Positions 42,369 through 53,747 are shown, counted from the stretch's first letter. The stretch is 64,000 nt of DNA from Blastobasis lacticolella (GCA_905147135.1 LR990043.1:4375057-4439056); one strand, 5' to 3'. The notes: a model not told the origin generated them from the sequence alone. A program made the numbers and translations.

Positions 42369-42560
42369 CGAATGAAGACAAGATGGCTGCGCGTGTGCAG
42401 GAGAGTGCCGAGTGAAATCTACCTGCTTTTAAAATTATTGGGTGTTTGTTTCTAAAGAAATACCCTCAACTAGTGCAAGAGTGGTGATTACTATGCGTAA
42501 CTACATGTTGTCGAATATATCTAAGTTACTAATCTCGAAGACGAAACGCGAAGTATAATT
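42369..42560 (-). repeat. DIRS 5' (upstream) inverted terminal repeat
   Basis: About 192 bp, near-identical in inverted orientation to 37353-37546. On the minus strand it starts AATTATACTTCGCGTTTCG and ends CTTGTCTTCATTCG. It differs from the other terminal repeat mainly at two spots near the tip, where it has TTC instead of GAA. By analogy with DIRS1 it should contain the promoter for the genomic transcript; no clear TATA box is visible. Confidence 0.9.
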
Positions 42561-42589
42561 GTGTATGTATGTATATGTAAACTTTACGT

Positions 42590-42690
42590 TGTTATTTTTA
42601 GTCTTAAGTCTGGCCATGACAGAATACCAGCGGGTGTGGGTTCTACCTGCACCCAAATGCTGAGTCATGGACCATTTTGTCTATAATAAT
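42590..42690 (-). mobile_element. repeat family K, next to the DIRS right flank
   Basis: ACCAGCGGGTGTGGGTTCTA, GCTGAGTCATGGACCATTTT, GTCTATAATAATAAAT. It is the inverted counterpart of 62165-62245 (AAATGGTCTATGACTCAGCG ... CCCACACCCGCTAGTA). Confidence 0.45.
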
Positions 42691-42956
42691 AAATAATCTA
42701 AAAATATATTGATACAAACCTGTAAATTTTTAGACAAATAAATATTTTTATTTCTATCTTTAGAAGACTCGAAAAAGAATCGTCCATTGAACGAATTGTC
42801 CTTTAACGACGTATTAGAGGCCCTGTAACATGATTTATAACCTGACCATATGAAGTGAAGAGATAATGCATTAAAGCGACGGTAAACGCTGCAACGCATT
42901 GAACCTCATTAGCCGAGCCAGCTGCGCCATGACGCCATTTGGGAACCCGATTCCGG

Positions 42957-43159
42957 CAGGGTTGCCAACTTAGCGCTTTCCGCGTTAGATCTAGAGGATT
43001 TCTGACACGCTTGGTGCGCATTACCGAAACGGTCTTCATACATTTAGCACACATTTTTGTACAGCACCTATTTCCGAACGGTTTTCATACAAAATCTAGA
43101 CATCTAACGCTGTTTTAAGATATCGTAGCGCGTTTTGGCTGGAAGCGTTGGCAACACTG
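42957..43159. mobile_element. 203-bp hAT-like MITE with perfect 8-bp duplication
   Basis: Ends are CAGGGTTGCCAAC (42957-42969) and GTTGGCAACACTG (43147-43159), matching the hAT terminal form CAGxGTTGCCAAC. Both sides carry the perfect 8-bp duplication GATTCCGG (42949-42956, 43160-43167), the hAT target length. It contains no reading frame of note. Confidence 0.88.
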
Positions 43160-43639
43160 GATTCCGGAATCGCGCGACCATGTAAATACGGCATTTACCC
43201 GCGCTTTTAGTCGACTCTCGGGTTGCGACGTTAATAATGCGTATTGTAGTGACGTGTGGGTGCAGTGTGTACGCCTGTGCCAGCTGTAAGTGTATGCTGG
43301 TGATTGTCGTACATAAATGGAGTGTTGAGCCTGTACCAATAGTTCTGAAACGTCTTTAGAATCACACTGAAACATTATGAGTCAGAAAACTGAACCGTAA
43401 CGAACAGGTCTATATCGTCTTACCTTAATAACTGCTAAAACATTAATTTAGTATCACATTTTGACCTTTAATTTGCATCGGGGGCGGGTGGGGCGGCGGG
43501 GGAGGGGCACTGCATGGAATGAATGGAACGCACTCTCCCGGCCATTTCTATACAGTGTAACTCACGACTCACACAGCCCCATCCGATTTTCCTAATATCT
43601 ACGTTCAGTTACGGTTAAGTTTTTTGTAATACTACGCAT

Positions 43640-43720
43640 TGCCAAACGAGCAGACAGCCCGCCTGATGATAAGCGGTAACTGTCGCCCACAACATTTACG
43701 ATTCATGCATTAAGGTTCTA
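43640..43720 (-). mobile_element. repeat family I fragment
   Basis: AACGAGCAGACAGCCCGCCT followed by GATGATAAGCGGTAACTGTC. Confidence 0.45.
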
Positions 43721-43956
43721 AATTTTTTTCAAAATTCGAACATAACGAAGGCTCGAAGATGTCCTGTGGCTGACAATAATACAGGAAGCCTTGTGCAGGT
43801 ACATATTTTGTATGTAAAGTCGCTACTATGCAGTCACGTGTTTTGTCCAAGAAGTTCGTCCCGAAATCGTAATTTGACAATCTCCTCTTATACATGACAA
43901 ACCGCAAAACCAGTATAAAACAAACTTTTATTTGTTCCTAAATAAATTTTATAATA

Positions 43957-44215
43957 ATGTGTGGTTCAGTTGGTTGACATGCCGGTCGCCACGCAGAGGT
44001 CCCGGGTTCGATTTCCGGTCGAGCAGAAATTGAAATGATGAATATTAATTTCTGTTACATGTCTGGGTGTAATATGTACCTACATAGTAGTACCTGCGTA
44101 TTAAAAATAAGTATATAAGTAGTTTATCAGTTATCTAACACCAATAACACACGCTTTGCTTACTTTGGGGCTAGCTTAGATGGCGCTTTATAAATTGGTC
44201 CAAGCATATTTATAT
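43957..44215 (+). mobile_element. SINE-B, near full length
   Basis: Head GTGGTTCAGTTGGTTGACAT (box A-like) and CCCGGGTTCGATTTCCGG (box B-like), body with GAAATTGAAATGATGAATAT, tail AAATTGGTCCAAGCATAT. The best-preserved plus-strand copy. Confidence 0.75.
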
Positions 44216-44271
44216 TTTATTTGAATTGAAAAAAAAGATCTCGCAACATCGGAATTTCACAAATTACAATA

Positions 44272-44345
44272 ATCATCACAGCCCATAACAGTCCCACTGC
44301 AGGACTTAGGGTCTATCCCACATTTGCGAGATTATAATCACCATA
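44272..44345 (-). mobile_element. repeat family C 3' fragment
   Basis: ATCATCACAGCCCATAACAG and CCACTGCAGGACTTAGGG only. Confidence 0.5.
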
Positions 44346-44784
44346 AGTTAATTACCGCAGAAACTCTACAGCCCATTATGGGATGCGGGCGTGAGAGGGT
44401 ATATGTGTATAGATACCAATATTATAAGTATTCATTACGGAAAAAATAATATCAACATCGCCACGAATTGACGACATTTATGTAAATACCATCAAATTAG
44501 ACGGGACCGGGCGTCTATGCAAATTATTTTCCCCGCCATTGTTTGTCTGGCGGCGTTCATTTCCAATTAGTGACGTCACCGACGGCCATATTGGATTTGG
44601 TAACGTTTGCATAATATTTACCCCCAATACTTATTTAGATTGAATGAAATTCAAAGGCCACCGCGGAACGCTGTTCGGTAACAAACTGAGACAGGCTCCT
44701 GGGAGGTTTCCAAGTTGTTTGTATCTGGGTTAGTAGTTGTAGTTAAAGTTCATAATCGAAAGAATTAGGTTTTATGAAAGAGAC

Positions 44785-44870
44785 CTAGTGCTGGGCATAG
44801 GCCTCCCACAGAGATCTCCAAGGTCAGTTCTGTGCCGTCCTAGTACCTGCGATCTTTACTATGGCCTCAA
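44785..44870 (-). mobile_element. LINE-C 3' fragment
   Basis: The reverse complement contains GGAGATCTCTGTGGGAGGCC and CCTATGCCCAGCACTAGG, the LINE-C tail. Confidence 0.5.
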
Positions 44871-45579
44871 GTCCGCAAATTTACTAATAGCTCGTTGGAA
44901 TTGTAACTGCATTACAATCGCGGTAGTATGACATGTTGTTGGTATTCTAATACTGTTACTAATGGCTTGATTGAATTGTATTTGAATCGCAATCGCACCT
45001 CAATGGCAGTCTTACCCGTTTTTGGTATTCTGCAATTTAATCGCTGGAGGACTCGAGGCGCGAATCGTCAGTCAGCGAATTAGTTCAAAAACGTATTTCT
45101 TTCTAACTAAAAATTTGTTGTCATAGATGAGCTATGAAATTGTTACGTCGTGTACGTAATAATCATATAGAATAAACAAGCATGAAACCAATACAAACGA
45201 TTCCACAACATCAATTTAATTACTGTGGACATTTGGACAACTCATCTCCAAATGAAGTGACGTGTTGGCCCATACGTTTGACACCTACCCATCAGGCTCG
45301 CTTCCCATCAGACTCAATGCTGTGACACCAATAATATTTCCCAATTACAGCATAAACAGTGATGTACCGCTCCAAAGTACATCCACATGAGTGCCATTTC
45401 ACATTTGCGATCAATTTGTCATTCGACGAGCATACTCACGTCAACATTTGCGTTGGACAAACAGTCAGCCACTGAATATAGGTGCCTATAGAGGTAGATA
45501 CTACTGGAGGGTATGACGTACCTATCTATCGGTTTAGATTTCTTTCAGAAAGTTAATGTGGCTATTCTATCTTTAGGTA

Positions 45580-46005
45580 CCTCAATGGGGAGTTTTCCAG
45601 TAGGTATTGATAGTTGGTTTCAAAAAGCATCAATAGATGGCGCACCTACAATTTTGGTAATCTTTTTATTATATGTATGACGGTGGCAGTGATTTCATGC
45701 AGCCAACTAATACTAAACTTAAAAATAAAATGTTTATTAATATAAACATAACTGTTAAAGGTTGAACGAAGTGTAAAAAGAAATATTTATAGAAGTTGGC
45801 ACTATGTACCATTATTATTACAACCTCTAAAATGGTTGAAAATTATTGACAAATACAATATTATCCAATACAACGTACCCAGTGTTTATATCCTGTTTGC
45901 TAAGAACCTATTTCAAGCGATTATCAATTACCAAAATTGTCGAGGCGCCATCTAGTGAGTGGTTAGGAATGCTTTAGATACTTATTGGAAAACTGCTCAT
46001 TGAGG
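45580..46005. mobile_element. 426-bp MITE with ~95-bp inverted repeats, TA-flanked
   Basis: Left end CCTCAATGGGGAGTTTTCCA and right end (reverse complement) CCTCAATGAGCAGTTTTCCA are flanked by TA (45578-45579, 46006-46007), as in Tc1/mariner-type insertions. Similarity continues inward for ~95 bp, including TAGATGGCGC and ACAATTTTGGTAAT on both arms. Confidence 0.8.
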
Positions 46006-46199
46006 TAAAAGATGTCGATGGTTATTGGTGTCAAAAGCTTTCGAGTGCCATCGAATACGGACACTGAACTGAATTACCTGTCTATCTGCTCCACACTGCG
46101 TCCTGTGGCTGGGTATGAGTACACTATGGGTGAAAATGTATGATTTATATGCGGCAGTACTGTGTTGTAAGATACGTACCTTAGTGTCACTTAAAATGT

Positions 46200-46460
46200 C
46201 TATATATACATAGTATGCAACAAAAAAGTCGCTTTCCACCGTCGGTCCCTATGTAGCTATGTACGCTTAGATCTTTTTAACATACGCAACGGATTTCAAT
46301 GGAGTTTTCAGCAATAGATAGAGTGATACAAGAGGAAGGAGAAATGGTAGATAAGGGTAAAGTAGCTGTAGGGTAGGGGTGAAGTAGGTAGGGGTCCCTA
46401 CCCCTACCTACTTCGTAGAGTGGGTTGGGCGAACGAAGTCGCGCCGGGCCCGCTAGTTAT
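46200..46460 (+). mobile_element. repeat family F copy with palindrome insertion
   Basis: CAACAAAAAAGTCGCTTTCC, CGCAACGGATTTCAATGG, AATAGATAGAGTGATACAAG, ending GAAGTCGCGCCGGGCCCGCT. A 15-bp-arm palindrome (46381-46414) sits in the tail. Confidence 0.5.
46381..46414. repeat. 34-bp palindrome in a family F tail
   Basis: Arms GAAGTAGGTAGGGGT (46381-46395) and ACCCCTACCTACTTC (46400-46414), loop CCCT. Confidence 0.85.
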
Positions 46461-46696
46461 TATTTGTTTTAGAAAGCAAGCCAATAGTTTGCTGTGTTGA
46501 CATTAAGGAAAAAATGACAAACCTTCACTATTCTTACTTACTCGACGCTTATGTTGTAGCGAACATGATTAGTGATCTTCCATTACCTGAAACAATACAA
46601 TAATATAATTAATAATATAATATAATTTAAGTAGTAGTAATTTAATTTAAGATCTCAATATTGCCTCCACCGCTTCTTAAATGTCCTTTCAGATTG

Positions 46697-46828
46697 TTTA
46701 AGGTTGGCTGGAAGAAATCCCACTGTGGGATAAGCCCGCCTTTGCTTTGTAAAAATATTTTTGTATTTCCTATATTTATTAAGCAATAAAGAGTTTACAT
46801 ACATAATTACATACATACATAATTTTAT
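46697..46828 (+). mobile_element. repeat family H with (CATA)n tail
   Basis: TTAAGGTTGGCTGGAAGAAA, CTGTGGGATAAGCCCGCC, AGCAATAAAGAGTTTACATA and CATA repeats. Probably a LINE 3' end; the AATAAA lies just before the tail. Confidence 0.5.
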
Positions 46829-47159
46829 AATTAAAATACATATCAACAAATATCAGCAGTATATTTTGTAAAGTAAACGTGAACACAGGTCAATTTCAAT
46901 TCGATCATCACCACCGTCTGCTGAGAAGATGGTGATGGCAGGACGCCCACTGCTGGACATATATGTAGACTGAGCGGACGTGACAGTTGGAGGTGTCCCA
47001 CTGTAACAGTATGCAAGTTTTCGAGAACGTTTTAGAACTCACTTTGCAACGTACTTAAAATAAATAAAAAATGTGTTAAAAAGAGATAAACTTTTTACAG
47101 TAAGCAAATCCTTTTATTAATTACGTAGATACTAAGGAGATAAGTATGCATAATGTTTT

Positions 47160-47190
47160 AAACGCGGTAGGAAACCCGGAAAATACCCTT
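47160..47190 (-). repeat. solo tip of the 50.5-kb hairpin family
   Basis: CGCGGTAGGAAACCCGGAAA is the reverse complement of the left tip at 50481-50499, followed by a shared ATACC and CACA-TT flank. Confidence 0.45.
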
Positions 47191-47407
47191 AAAATGTGTG
47201 ATAAATATGTGTTGGCACGCGTACTTATTTTTATACGAATTTCCAAAGTTCGCAATTCCGACCCTTACCCACAACGGCTTCTATATCCGAAAGAAAACTC
47301 ACAATTTCCTCTCCACTGAGCATACACGTGTCGTACGTAATTCACATCAATACCATGTATTTCTCACCTTGCCGAGAAATTGAAGAGCTCCATTAAAGGA
47401 TCAGAGC

Positions 47408-48082
47408 TAGTGTTGTAATAACTCGAGTCCGGAAGTCCATATTTTAGGACTCGACTCTAATGGCAGTTTTCACTCAACTTAGGAATCACCTAAGTTCTGA
47501 CTTAACTAGTTTGTAGCCAATCAGCAACGTCCAAATTAAGATAAGAAAGGACATAGGCGATTCTTAAGTTTAGTGAAAACGGCAACTAATCACAATTACT
47601 TCGATAAATAGACTTGACTCATTATTAACGAGTTAAATCGATTCGACTCGTTAATAATGAGTCGAATCGTGTAATTAAAGACTCTACTGCTCGGTGTAAT
47701 ATGAGCGCCACGAATTTCCGAATAGACTCGACTTCGAGTATAGCACTCGAGTCTATTTGTGCGCTCGAGTCTGTGCGTATAACGAGTTTCGCCCGAGTCT
47801 TTAAGATGTGGTATGGTGTGTTAAACTATAGTATAATTAGCTGCGGTATCTTAATCAGACTTGCGGTACTCAAAAAATTTAATAGTTTTAGCTTTTGAAC
47901 TCGATTTTGTACAAAAGTCGAGTAATATTTACGACTCCAGTACTTTTTAGACTCGAGTCCGTGTTCTGATAACTCGCACTCGACTCGGATCTGGACTTGT
48001 GAGTGTTTCGGTCACTGAGCCCTGCAAAATTGAGTCAAGTTCATAATTTCAGACTCCCGGTCTCGAGTTTTTTACAACACTA
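47408..48082. mobile_element. 675-bp hAT-like element packed with GACTCGA motifs
   Basis: Left end TAGTGTTGTAATAACTCGAG (47408-47427); the right end, reverse-complemented, reads TAGTGTTGTAAAAAACTCGA from 48082. The 8-mers outside are ATCAGAGC (47400-47407) and CTAAGAGC (48083-48090), matching at 6 of 8, compatible with an eroded hAT duplication. The body contains many GACTCGA/TCGAGTC motifs. It has no transposase. Confidence 0.75.
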
Positions 48083-48446
48083 CTAAGAGCACCGTGTCGC
48101 GTCGTCAGCCGATTTGTGGAGGTCGGCACTACTTACTGGTTACTTTGGAGGTGCAATGCTTTTTATTTTAGTCGAACTATACGGTGAGTGCTCGCCGTCA
48201 TGGTGGAAAGCCAATTTCTTTCTATGTTTGTTTCAGAAATCACAGCAGAAATCCCTAATGGCTGCGAACAGCGGGTGGATATACCTTTTCATTGGACAAA
48301 ATGTTTTATATCGAGCTACAATGGTCAGATTTTTTAGTTTACACGTTTACACACGTAGTTGCAGGGGGGGCTGGTAGTAACAGCTTTATTACTCAGTAGT
48401 ATTCGAATATTTCGTTTTAATCTACACGTAATATGGTCCTTTTGGC

Positions 48447-48710
48447 TGTGTGGTGTCCGGCAGAGTAGAATAGCACCAACCCCTTACACTCATGGGTGTC
48501 GTACAAGGCGACTAATGTTTTCGATGCAAAAGATCAAGACTCTTCGTAGTCTGGAAAATGGGCAGCAGCATTTTCCATTGTTATATTTAAACACTGCGAT
48601 CTCCAACCCGCCTGCCAAGCGTGGAGATTATGGCAATGGCCTCCGTTGTCGTGGGAGAGGCCCTAAGTCCTGTAGTGGACTGTTACGGGCTGATGATGAT
48701 GATGATAGTC
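48447..48710 (+). mobile_element. repeat family C, sense copy with (GAT)n tail
   Basis: GTGTGGTGTCCGGCAGAGTA, CGTACAAGGCGACTAATG, TGGAGATTATGGCAATGG, CCTGTAGTGGACTGTTACGG then GCTGATGATGATGATGAT. The 3' trinucleotide tail suggests a LINE or LINE-mobilised SINE. No tRNA head is seen. Confidence 0.6.
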
Positions 48711-49549
48711 CTTTTATCGAATGCGCTTCGGTGTTGGGGAAGGGTTATGTTTTTCGCGCCTATCTTGTATGTATGTATGTTTGTAAATTTCCTCATATCT
48801 TCTCCTCATATTTCGACAGTTAAGGTATCGTCTTTTTAAATTTAAAATATGACGCCCAAAATTCGTCATTTTGGTTTTTTTAACGCTTATCTAAGGGCAC
48901 TTAGGCTTTTGAGACGAATCTAACGATACCTTAACTATTAAAATCCTTAAGCCCTTTGGAAGACACGAGGTAATAAAGAAATTTACAAAAATATTTGTAA
49001 AAACCTTTCTTTACAGTCGGGTGAAAAGAAAAGACGACCTGATTCCCCCCGAGTCACGTGTCTCATATCCGGTGTAAAGTTTACCAACGGAATCCAGGTT
49101 GCATCGGGTCGTGCTTGTGCGTTATTGGATGTGTGCTGTCAACGATATTGCACCTGCGTTCGCAGATCCTGAGATACGAGGGACATATCCGAAGATTAGG
49201 TTCATTTGTGGTATGCTACGTCCATTTTAAAGTGATTGCGTTGGGGAATACTAATGAATCGTCATTTAAGAATTATTGGTGTATTTATAGTGACGTTTGT
49301 GATATTATATTGTGATGGTGTGACGTATGTGATATTATACTGGTATTGTGATGTATGTGATAGATTAAAACACTTTTATAAACTAGTTCCACTAACTATG
49401 TTCAAATTATATTTTTTGGAATTAGTGTTTAAAAGTGCTTTAATGTAAGTATGTGGGCTCAATCGAATGAAACTTCCAGTAAATTTTTGGATTAATCTGG
49501 TATTGGAACGGATTGGCTATAAAAAATGAGTTGAATAAATTATTGGCGT

Positions 49550-49935
49550 GGTGGCGTGGGGGCCGGGTCGCTCTTTTCCCTCAAATATGGTTGTATTGGA
49601 CGATGGCTGGCCCCTGCGTTATACTCGTGAACGGGTGCTGCCTTGGTGGACTGGCTTACTCTTGCTGTAGTTTTAGGTGGTTTTTCAAATAAGTTTCTTA
49701 ATTACACTAGACATACCTATATAATATAATATAGCGTTCCGGCTCTGCCTGGCATTGTCGAGCACGGTTCGGTCGTGGTTGGCGAGGGATACGTTATCTA
49801 CGGCCATAGGGCGGTCAGCGTGTCACTGTGTGTTTCCTTCCTACTTTCCTACCCCCCTCCTTATTGACGATTGAAAGAGATATTTAATGTCCTAATCAAT
49901 AAAGAAATTTTGAATTTTGAATTGAATTGAATTAT
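49550..49935 (+). mobile_element. putative LINE 3' UTR with (GAATT)n tail
   Basis: A GC-richer region ends in GAGATATTTAATGTCCTAAT, CAATAAAGAAATTTTGAATT and short GAATT repeats. It shares its terminus with 14560-14635. The body (49550-49860) is not assigned to a family. Confidence 0.4.
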
Positions 49936-50186
49936 CATTATCTTACTTCGACAATGACATAATATAGTTAGCAAATAAGTTTTGTAACGGATAAATTCGG
50001 AAACACATCGGATCGGGTTCTATTTATGTCCTCATTTTTCCTGTAAATTCCCCCGGTTTATCAGGCCCATAGACAGCAAGTGGAACGGTGTGGTTTCTCC
50101 CTACTTTTGCACTTTGCCTTTTTCTACGGGGAAGATACGTTACATATGTATGTTTGTATTTCTCCGGTGCAATGTATTGGATTTTT

Positions 50187-50310
50187 TCAGAGCGGCGGTC
50201 GCCGAGTGGTCAAGGTATCTGACTCTTGCGAGATGTACAGGGTTCGTTAATCACACGGTGGCCATGTACCATGTACTTTTCTAAGTTATGTATGTATTAG
50301 TTGAATGGTA
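50187..50310 (+). mobile_element. SINE-A head fragment
   Basis: AGCGGCGGTCGCCGAGTGGT (box A-like) and a damaged box B (GGGTTCGTTAATC) lead into CCATGTACCATG and TTAGTTGAATGG. The body is lost. Confidence 0.55.
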
Positions 50311-50480
50311 ATAACAGTACCAAAGCACGCACACACATCAATGGGCGGCCATTTTTATGCTTTACTTATGACTTTAGAGAGTGTCCGTGTGTATTTTTTC
50401 CAGGTTCGTGAAAGCCACAGGCCTGTAAGCAACATAACGTTTTAAACTATAGCGGTTATTATCTCACATTTATAAGTATA

Positions 50481-50582
50481 TTCCGGGTTTCCTACCGCGT
50501 ACCTTTGTTGACGAGTAGCCCGATATTTCACGGGATGGCTGGACAGCGGCTACTCGTCAACAAAGGTACCCGGTTACCCGGA
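50481..50582. mobile_element. short hairpin element with perfect 21-bp inner arms
   Basis: Inner arms at 50500-50520 and 50549-50569 are perfectly complementary (TACCTTTGTTGACGAGTAGC plus C). Outer tips are TTCCGGGT (50481) and ACCCGGAA (50575-50582). The left tip sequence TTCCGGGTTTCCTACCGCG also occurs inverted at 47166-47184, so it belongs to a repeated family. Confidence 0.65.
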
Positions 50583-51939
50583 ACATACCTTAAAAATGGC
50601 CTGTAAGTAATTTCACAATCCTTCATTTCGCCCCAGAAGCGAACGCATTCGCCGGTGCACCGGATCATTTCAGTCCGTTATTGGATACGTATGGCATAGT
50701 TGTTCCACCTGTGCCCCGGCGCCTGAGTTACGGACACGACCCGATGGATTTATTCTCAGAAACGCTGCGGTTTATTTGATTCCGAAAATATGTGGGATCG
50801 AGGTTGGTTTCGAAATTATTTTATTGGCTGCGTCAAGTACGTTTCTATAGGAAGTGTGTCGTGTAAAGGAAGTAACAAGCCGCTTATAGGGAAAACAATA
50901 CTGAAGAAAAGAGAAAAGATATCTGATGCCCCCGGCGCGGTCATTGTATGTACGTCGGGCTTTACATGTTTGTAGACGACCAAAGCCCCAAATATAGAAT
51001 CTTTACTGCAAGAATAGCTATACTAATATTATAAAGAGCAAATGTTTGTATTGTATGTGAGTATGTCTGGAGTAATCTCTGAAACTGAACTGATTTCCAA
51101 AATCCATTCACTAACAGGAAGCTATATTTTTCTCAAGTATCGGGTAGGTACTTTAGGTATAACAAAAAAAAAATAACAGGGTCCTGCGGGATAGTCCTAT
51201 GTTAAAATACCTATAGTTTCAACCACTAGTTAGTGATAGTGTTGGTTTCATTTTTTAGTATCATCACCTAATTTTCTTCAAATTATTATTATGCTGAACT
51301 CACCTAAGGATAAGAGATGATCGTTCATGATTTGAAATAGACGAAATCTTTGTTGAAACAGGCTCGGTAAAACTAGTTTTAACCGTAACGAAACCACATC
51401 GACATTGGTTCATCCGTTCAGGCTTGCCGCACAACCGTACAACACCCCTATTTTTGAGACAACCACAGGTCTCTCTTCTTCCTTCACTCCTTAAAAATAA
51501 TCACCACCGCTCCAAGAATCAATCAGGCCGATACCCCAGCTCGGGCGCGGGCAGCCGTCCCATTTGTCAGCGGCGTTACTAGCACAAGTCACGTAAAACT
51601 CATCTCGGGTGCGTATCGCAAACAAGTGAGAGTAATGAAAATGGATCGACAATGGCGTCGGTGTCGTCAATTATTCAGGGGGGTGCCGATGCCGGCGCGA
51701 CGTGTGGCGGCACGTGTGCTTCTTTTTTGGGGTGTTTGGTTCTACCTGGCCTATATTTATTGTGACCTTGACGGTGAAATGGCAAGAAGATAGGTAAAGG
51801 CATTTGTTTGATTTATACGGCAACAAATGCCAGAGCATTGAAATAGTAGATATGAGACAGTTTAAAGAAATTATTATAAGTAGCATTATAAGCTGGGGTC
51901 CGAAGAGGCAAGAGTAAAAGGAGATGTATGAAAAGAGTT

Positions 51940-52050
51940 GTGTATATATGCGAGGCTAGGAAGTTGTGTCATGACAGAGCAAAGTAGCGGTTCATAGTCT
52001 CTGCCTACCCCACCCGTGGGACACAGGCGTGAGCTTTATGTATGTATGTA
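51940..52050 (+). mobile_element. repeat family E copy with (GTAT)n tail
   Basis: GCGAGGCTAGGAAGTTGTGT, GACAGAGCAAAGTAGCGG, CATAGTCTCTGCCTACCCC, then TTTATGTATGTATGTA. The tetranucleotide tail suggests a LINE 3' end. Confidence 0.5.
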
Positions 52051-52054
52051 TTAT

Positions 52055-53425
52055 GAGGAAAAAAAGTTAACGCTTTTATTGACTACAAAAATTCTAATTC
52101 ATTTCTTCGAACATTGGCATCAAAAAGTGGTTTCAAATAAAAGTATGTCGTACTTTACGCAAAATATTAAAGATAAATTCGTGTAAATTGTTTCTAAGAA
52201 AAAAATATTTCTGTTAAAAAAGCTAAATGAATGTTGAATACTTTTTTATTCTTACTTAATACAGTTAGCAAAGCTAGGTTGACCAAGGTCTTTCGCTAGG
52301 TACCCTAAGACTGGAAGCCGATTGGCATCCCGTGACGATGTCTTAAAGGTTTAATAAATTGTAAGTATTTGAAACCAGTATTTGGAATTATATTTAAAAA
52401 AAGCTGAATCTTTTTAATTTACGGCGAACCTCGTCGACAGTAATTACTATAACAGACAATAGACGGGACTGACATATCCGGATACAACATTTTCATTTCA
52501 GACCTCTTTAATCATAAGTCAACCTGCCAGCTGCCAGCAATCTTGCTGACAGAGAAACAAAGTCACAGATATTTTTCACCAGTCAAAAGAACAAAGCGAC
52601 GTTTGTTTGTATCAGACAGACGTATGACAATAACTGTCACAGCGACGAGATTGAGATTATGAAAACATTTATTTTTACTTGATTCATTGTACACGGGCCG
52701 TCAGTTGCAGATGATATTTGAGCGATAATCAGAATAATATACGACGTTGGAAACTACAATAAAACGTATTTCAATATGAAATGTTATATGATCTTCAAGG
52801 CGTTGGAAGGGAGTAAAATAGACACAACAGACAGTAGTTGTTTGAAAGTTTGAAGCAGTTTGAACATATTTAACCATTTTTCTTCAATCCTTGTTTATCC
52901 TTTATACGGTTCATCTTAATAACAGTGTTAGGCTTAGAATTTATGAAGCTTTGAGCATTGTTCTTTAGCCAATATCGAAGGCACAGTGCCAGAAACTTAT
53001 CTGATCTGGTGACCGGAGGCGCTGTTTTTGGCATTGACATGTTGGTTCAAATACGTTTTCAAATGAGTGCAGAAATTTATCCACAGTTCCAGTTTTGGCC
53101 ACCGGGTCAGATAATTTTGTTGCACTTACCTCATTTACACGTCAATAGTTAACATGACATGGCGTGTGGCACAATGACAGTTCACAATTTATGCGTAATA
53201 CATTATTCTGGGCTATAACATAAGGTACATAACTGCCGAATTTTATCAAATCTGTTCAGTTATTAGGAGTCAAGTAAAAATCAAGTAAAACAAGAGTAAA
53301 ACAGCTTTCAACCGCGGTTTTATGTTTATCGTTCATCCTGACGTTTTGATCAATTTTCATTAATATTATCATTATGGTCACAGCTCACGGATAAATGATG
53401 AAGATAAAAAAATCTTGAAGATAAA
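52055..53425. other. no gene recognised
   Basis: AT-rich, no repeat partner, no supported frame. Confidence 0.4.
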
Positions 53426-53429
53426 GAAA

Positions 53430-53640
53430 TCGGTCCAGGGTTCGCCTTGACCATGATCCAGGATTGGGCAGATCAGATAATTACAGTAGAGCGACTACCG
53501 TCTGACCTGCGTAACCCTGTTAATACAGGAACGTCACTAGATTGGATCGTGGTTACACATTCAGTAGCCTGAATGTACAGGTTTCCTCCACGATGTCTTC
53601 CCTCACCGAAAGAGCATCGGTAAGTAATCAACTAATTCAC
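53430..53640 (-). mobile_element. SINE-A 3' two-thirds
   Basis: GGGTTCGCCTTGACCATGAT through CCCTCACCGAAAGAGCATCG and TAAGTAATCAACTAAT, reverse orientation. Confidence 0.65.
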
Positions 53641-53747
53641 GAAACAAGTCATTGGTACCTGGCGGCACTACTGGGATGATAAAGACAACACTGCGATTTA
53701 TAATTTCTTTCGTTTGAAAGGTCTGAGCATCGCCTAAGTGGTGAAAA

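Larger units (their letters stand above)
37311..42560 (-). mobile_element. DIRS-type tyrosine-recombinase retrotransposon, apparently intact
   Basis: The element is read on the minus strand: right inverted terminal repeat, spliced Gag, Pol overlapping Gag in the -1 frame, tyrosine recombinase, internal complementary region, left inverted terminal repeat. DIRS elements replicate through an RNA intermediate and integrate a circular DNA by a tyrosine recombinase, without a DDE integrase or target duplication. Seen here: inverted rather than split direct repeats, an internal region complementary to both ends, RT-RNase H-methyltransferase-like-recombinase order, and no integrase or protease. That set fits the DIRS1 group rather than Ngaro, PAT or LTR elements. 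Every reading frame is open and the terminal repeats differ at only a few positions, so insertion is probably recent and the copy may still be competent. Both ends lie at the direct motif GTATAATT (37309-37316 and 42553-42560), so the exact cut site within it cannot be fixed. Confidence 0.95.

Noticed and set aside
48359..48823. 154-aa plus-strand frame
   Set aside because: Most of it is the family C repeat, including its (GAT)n tail.
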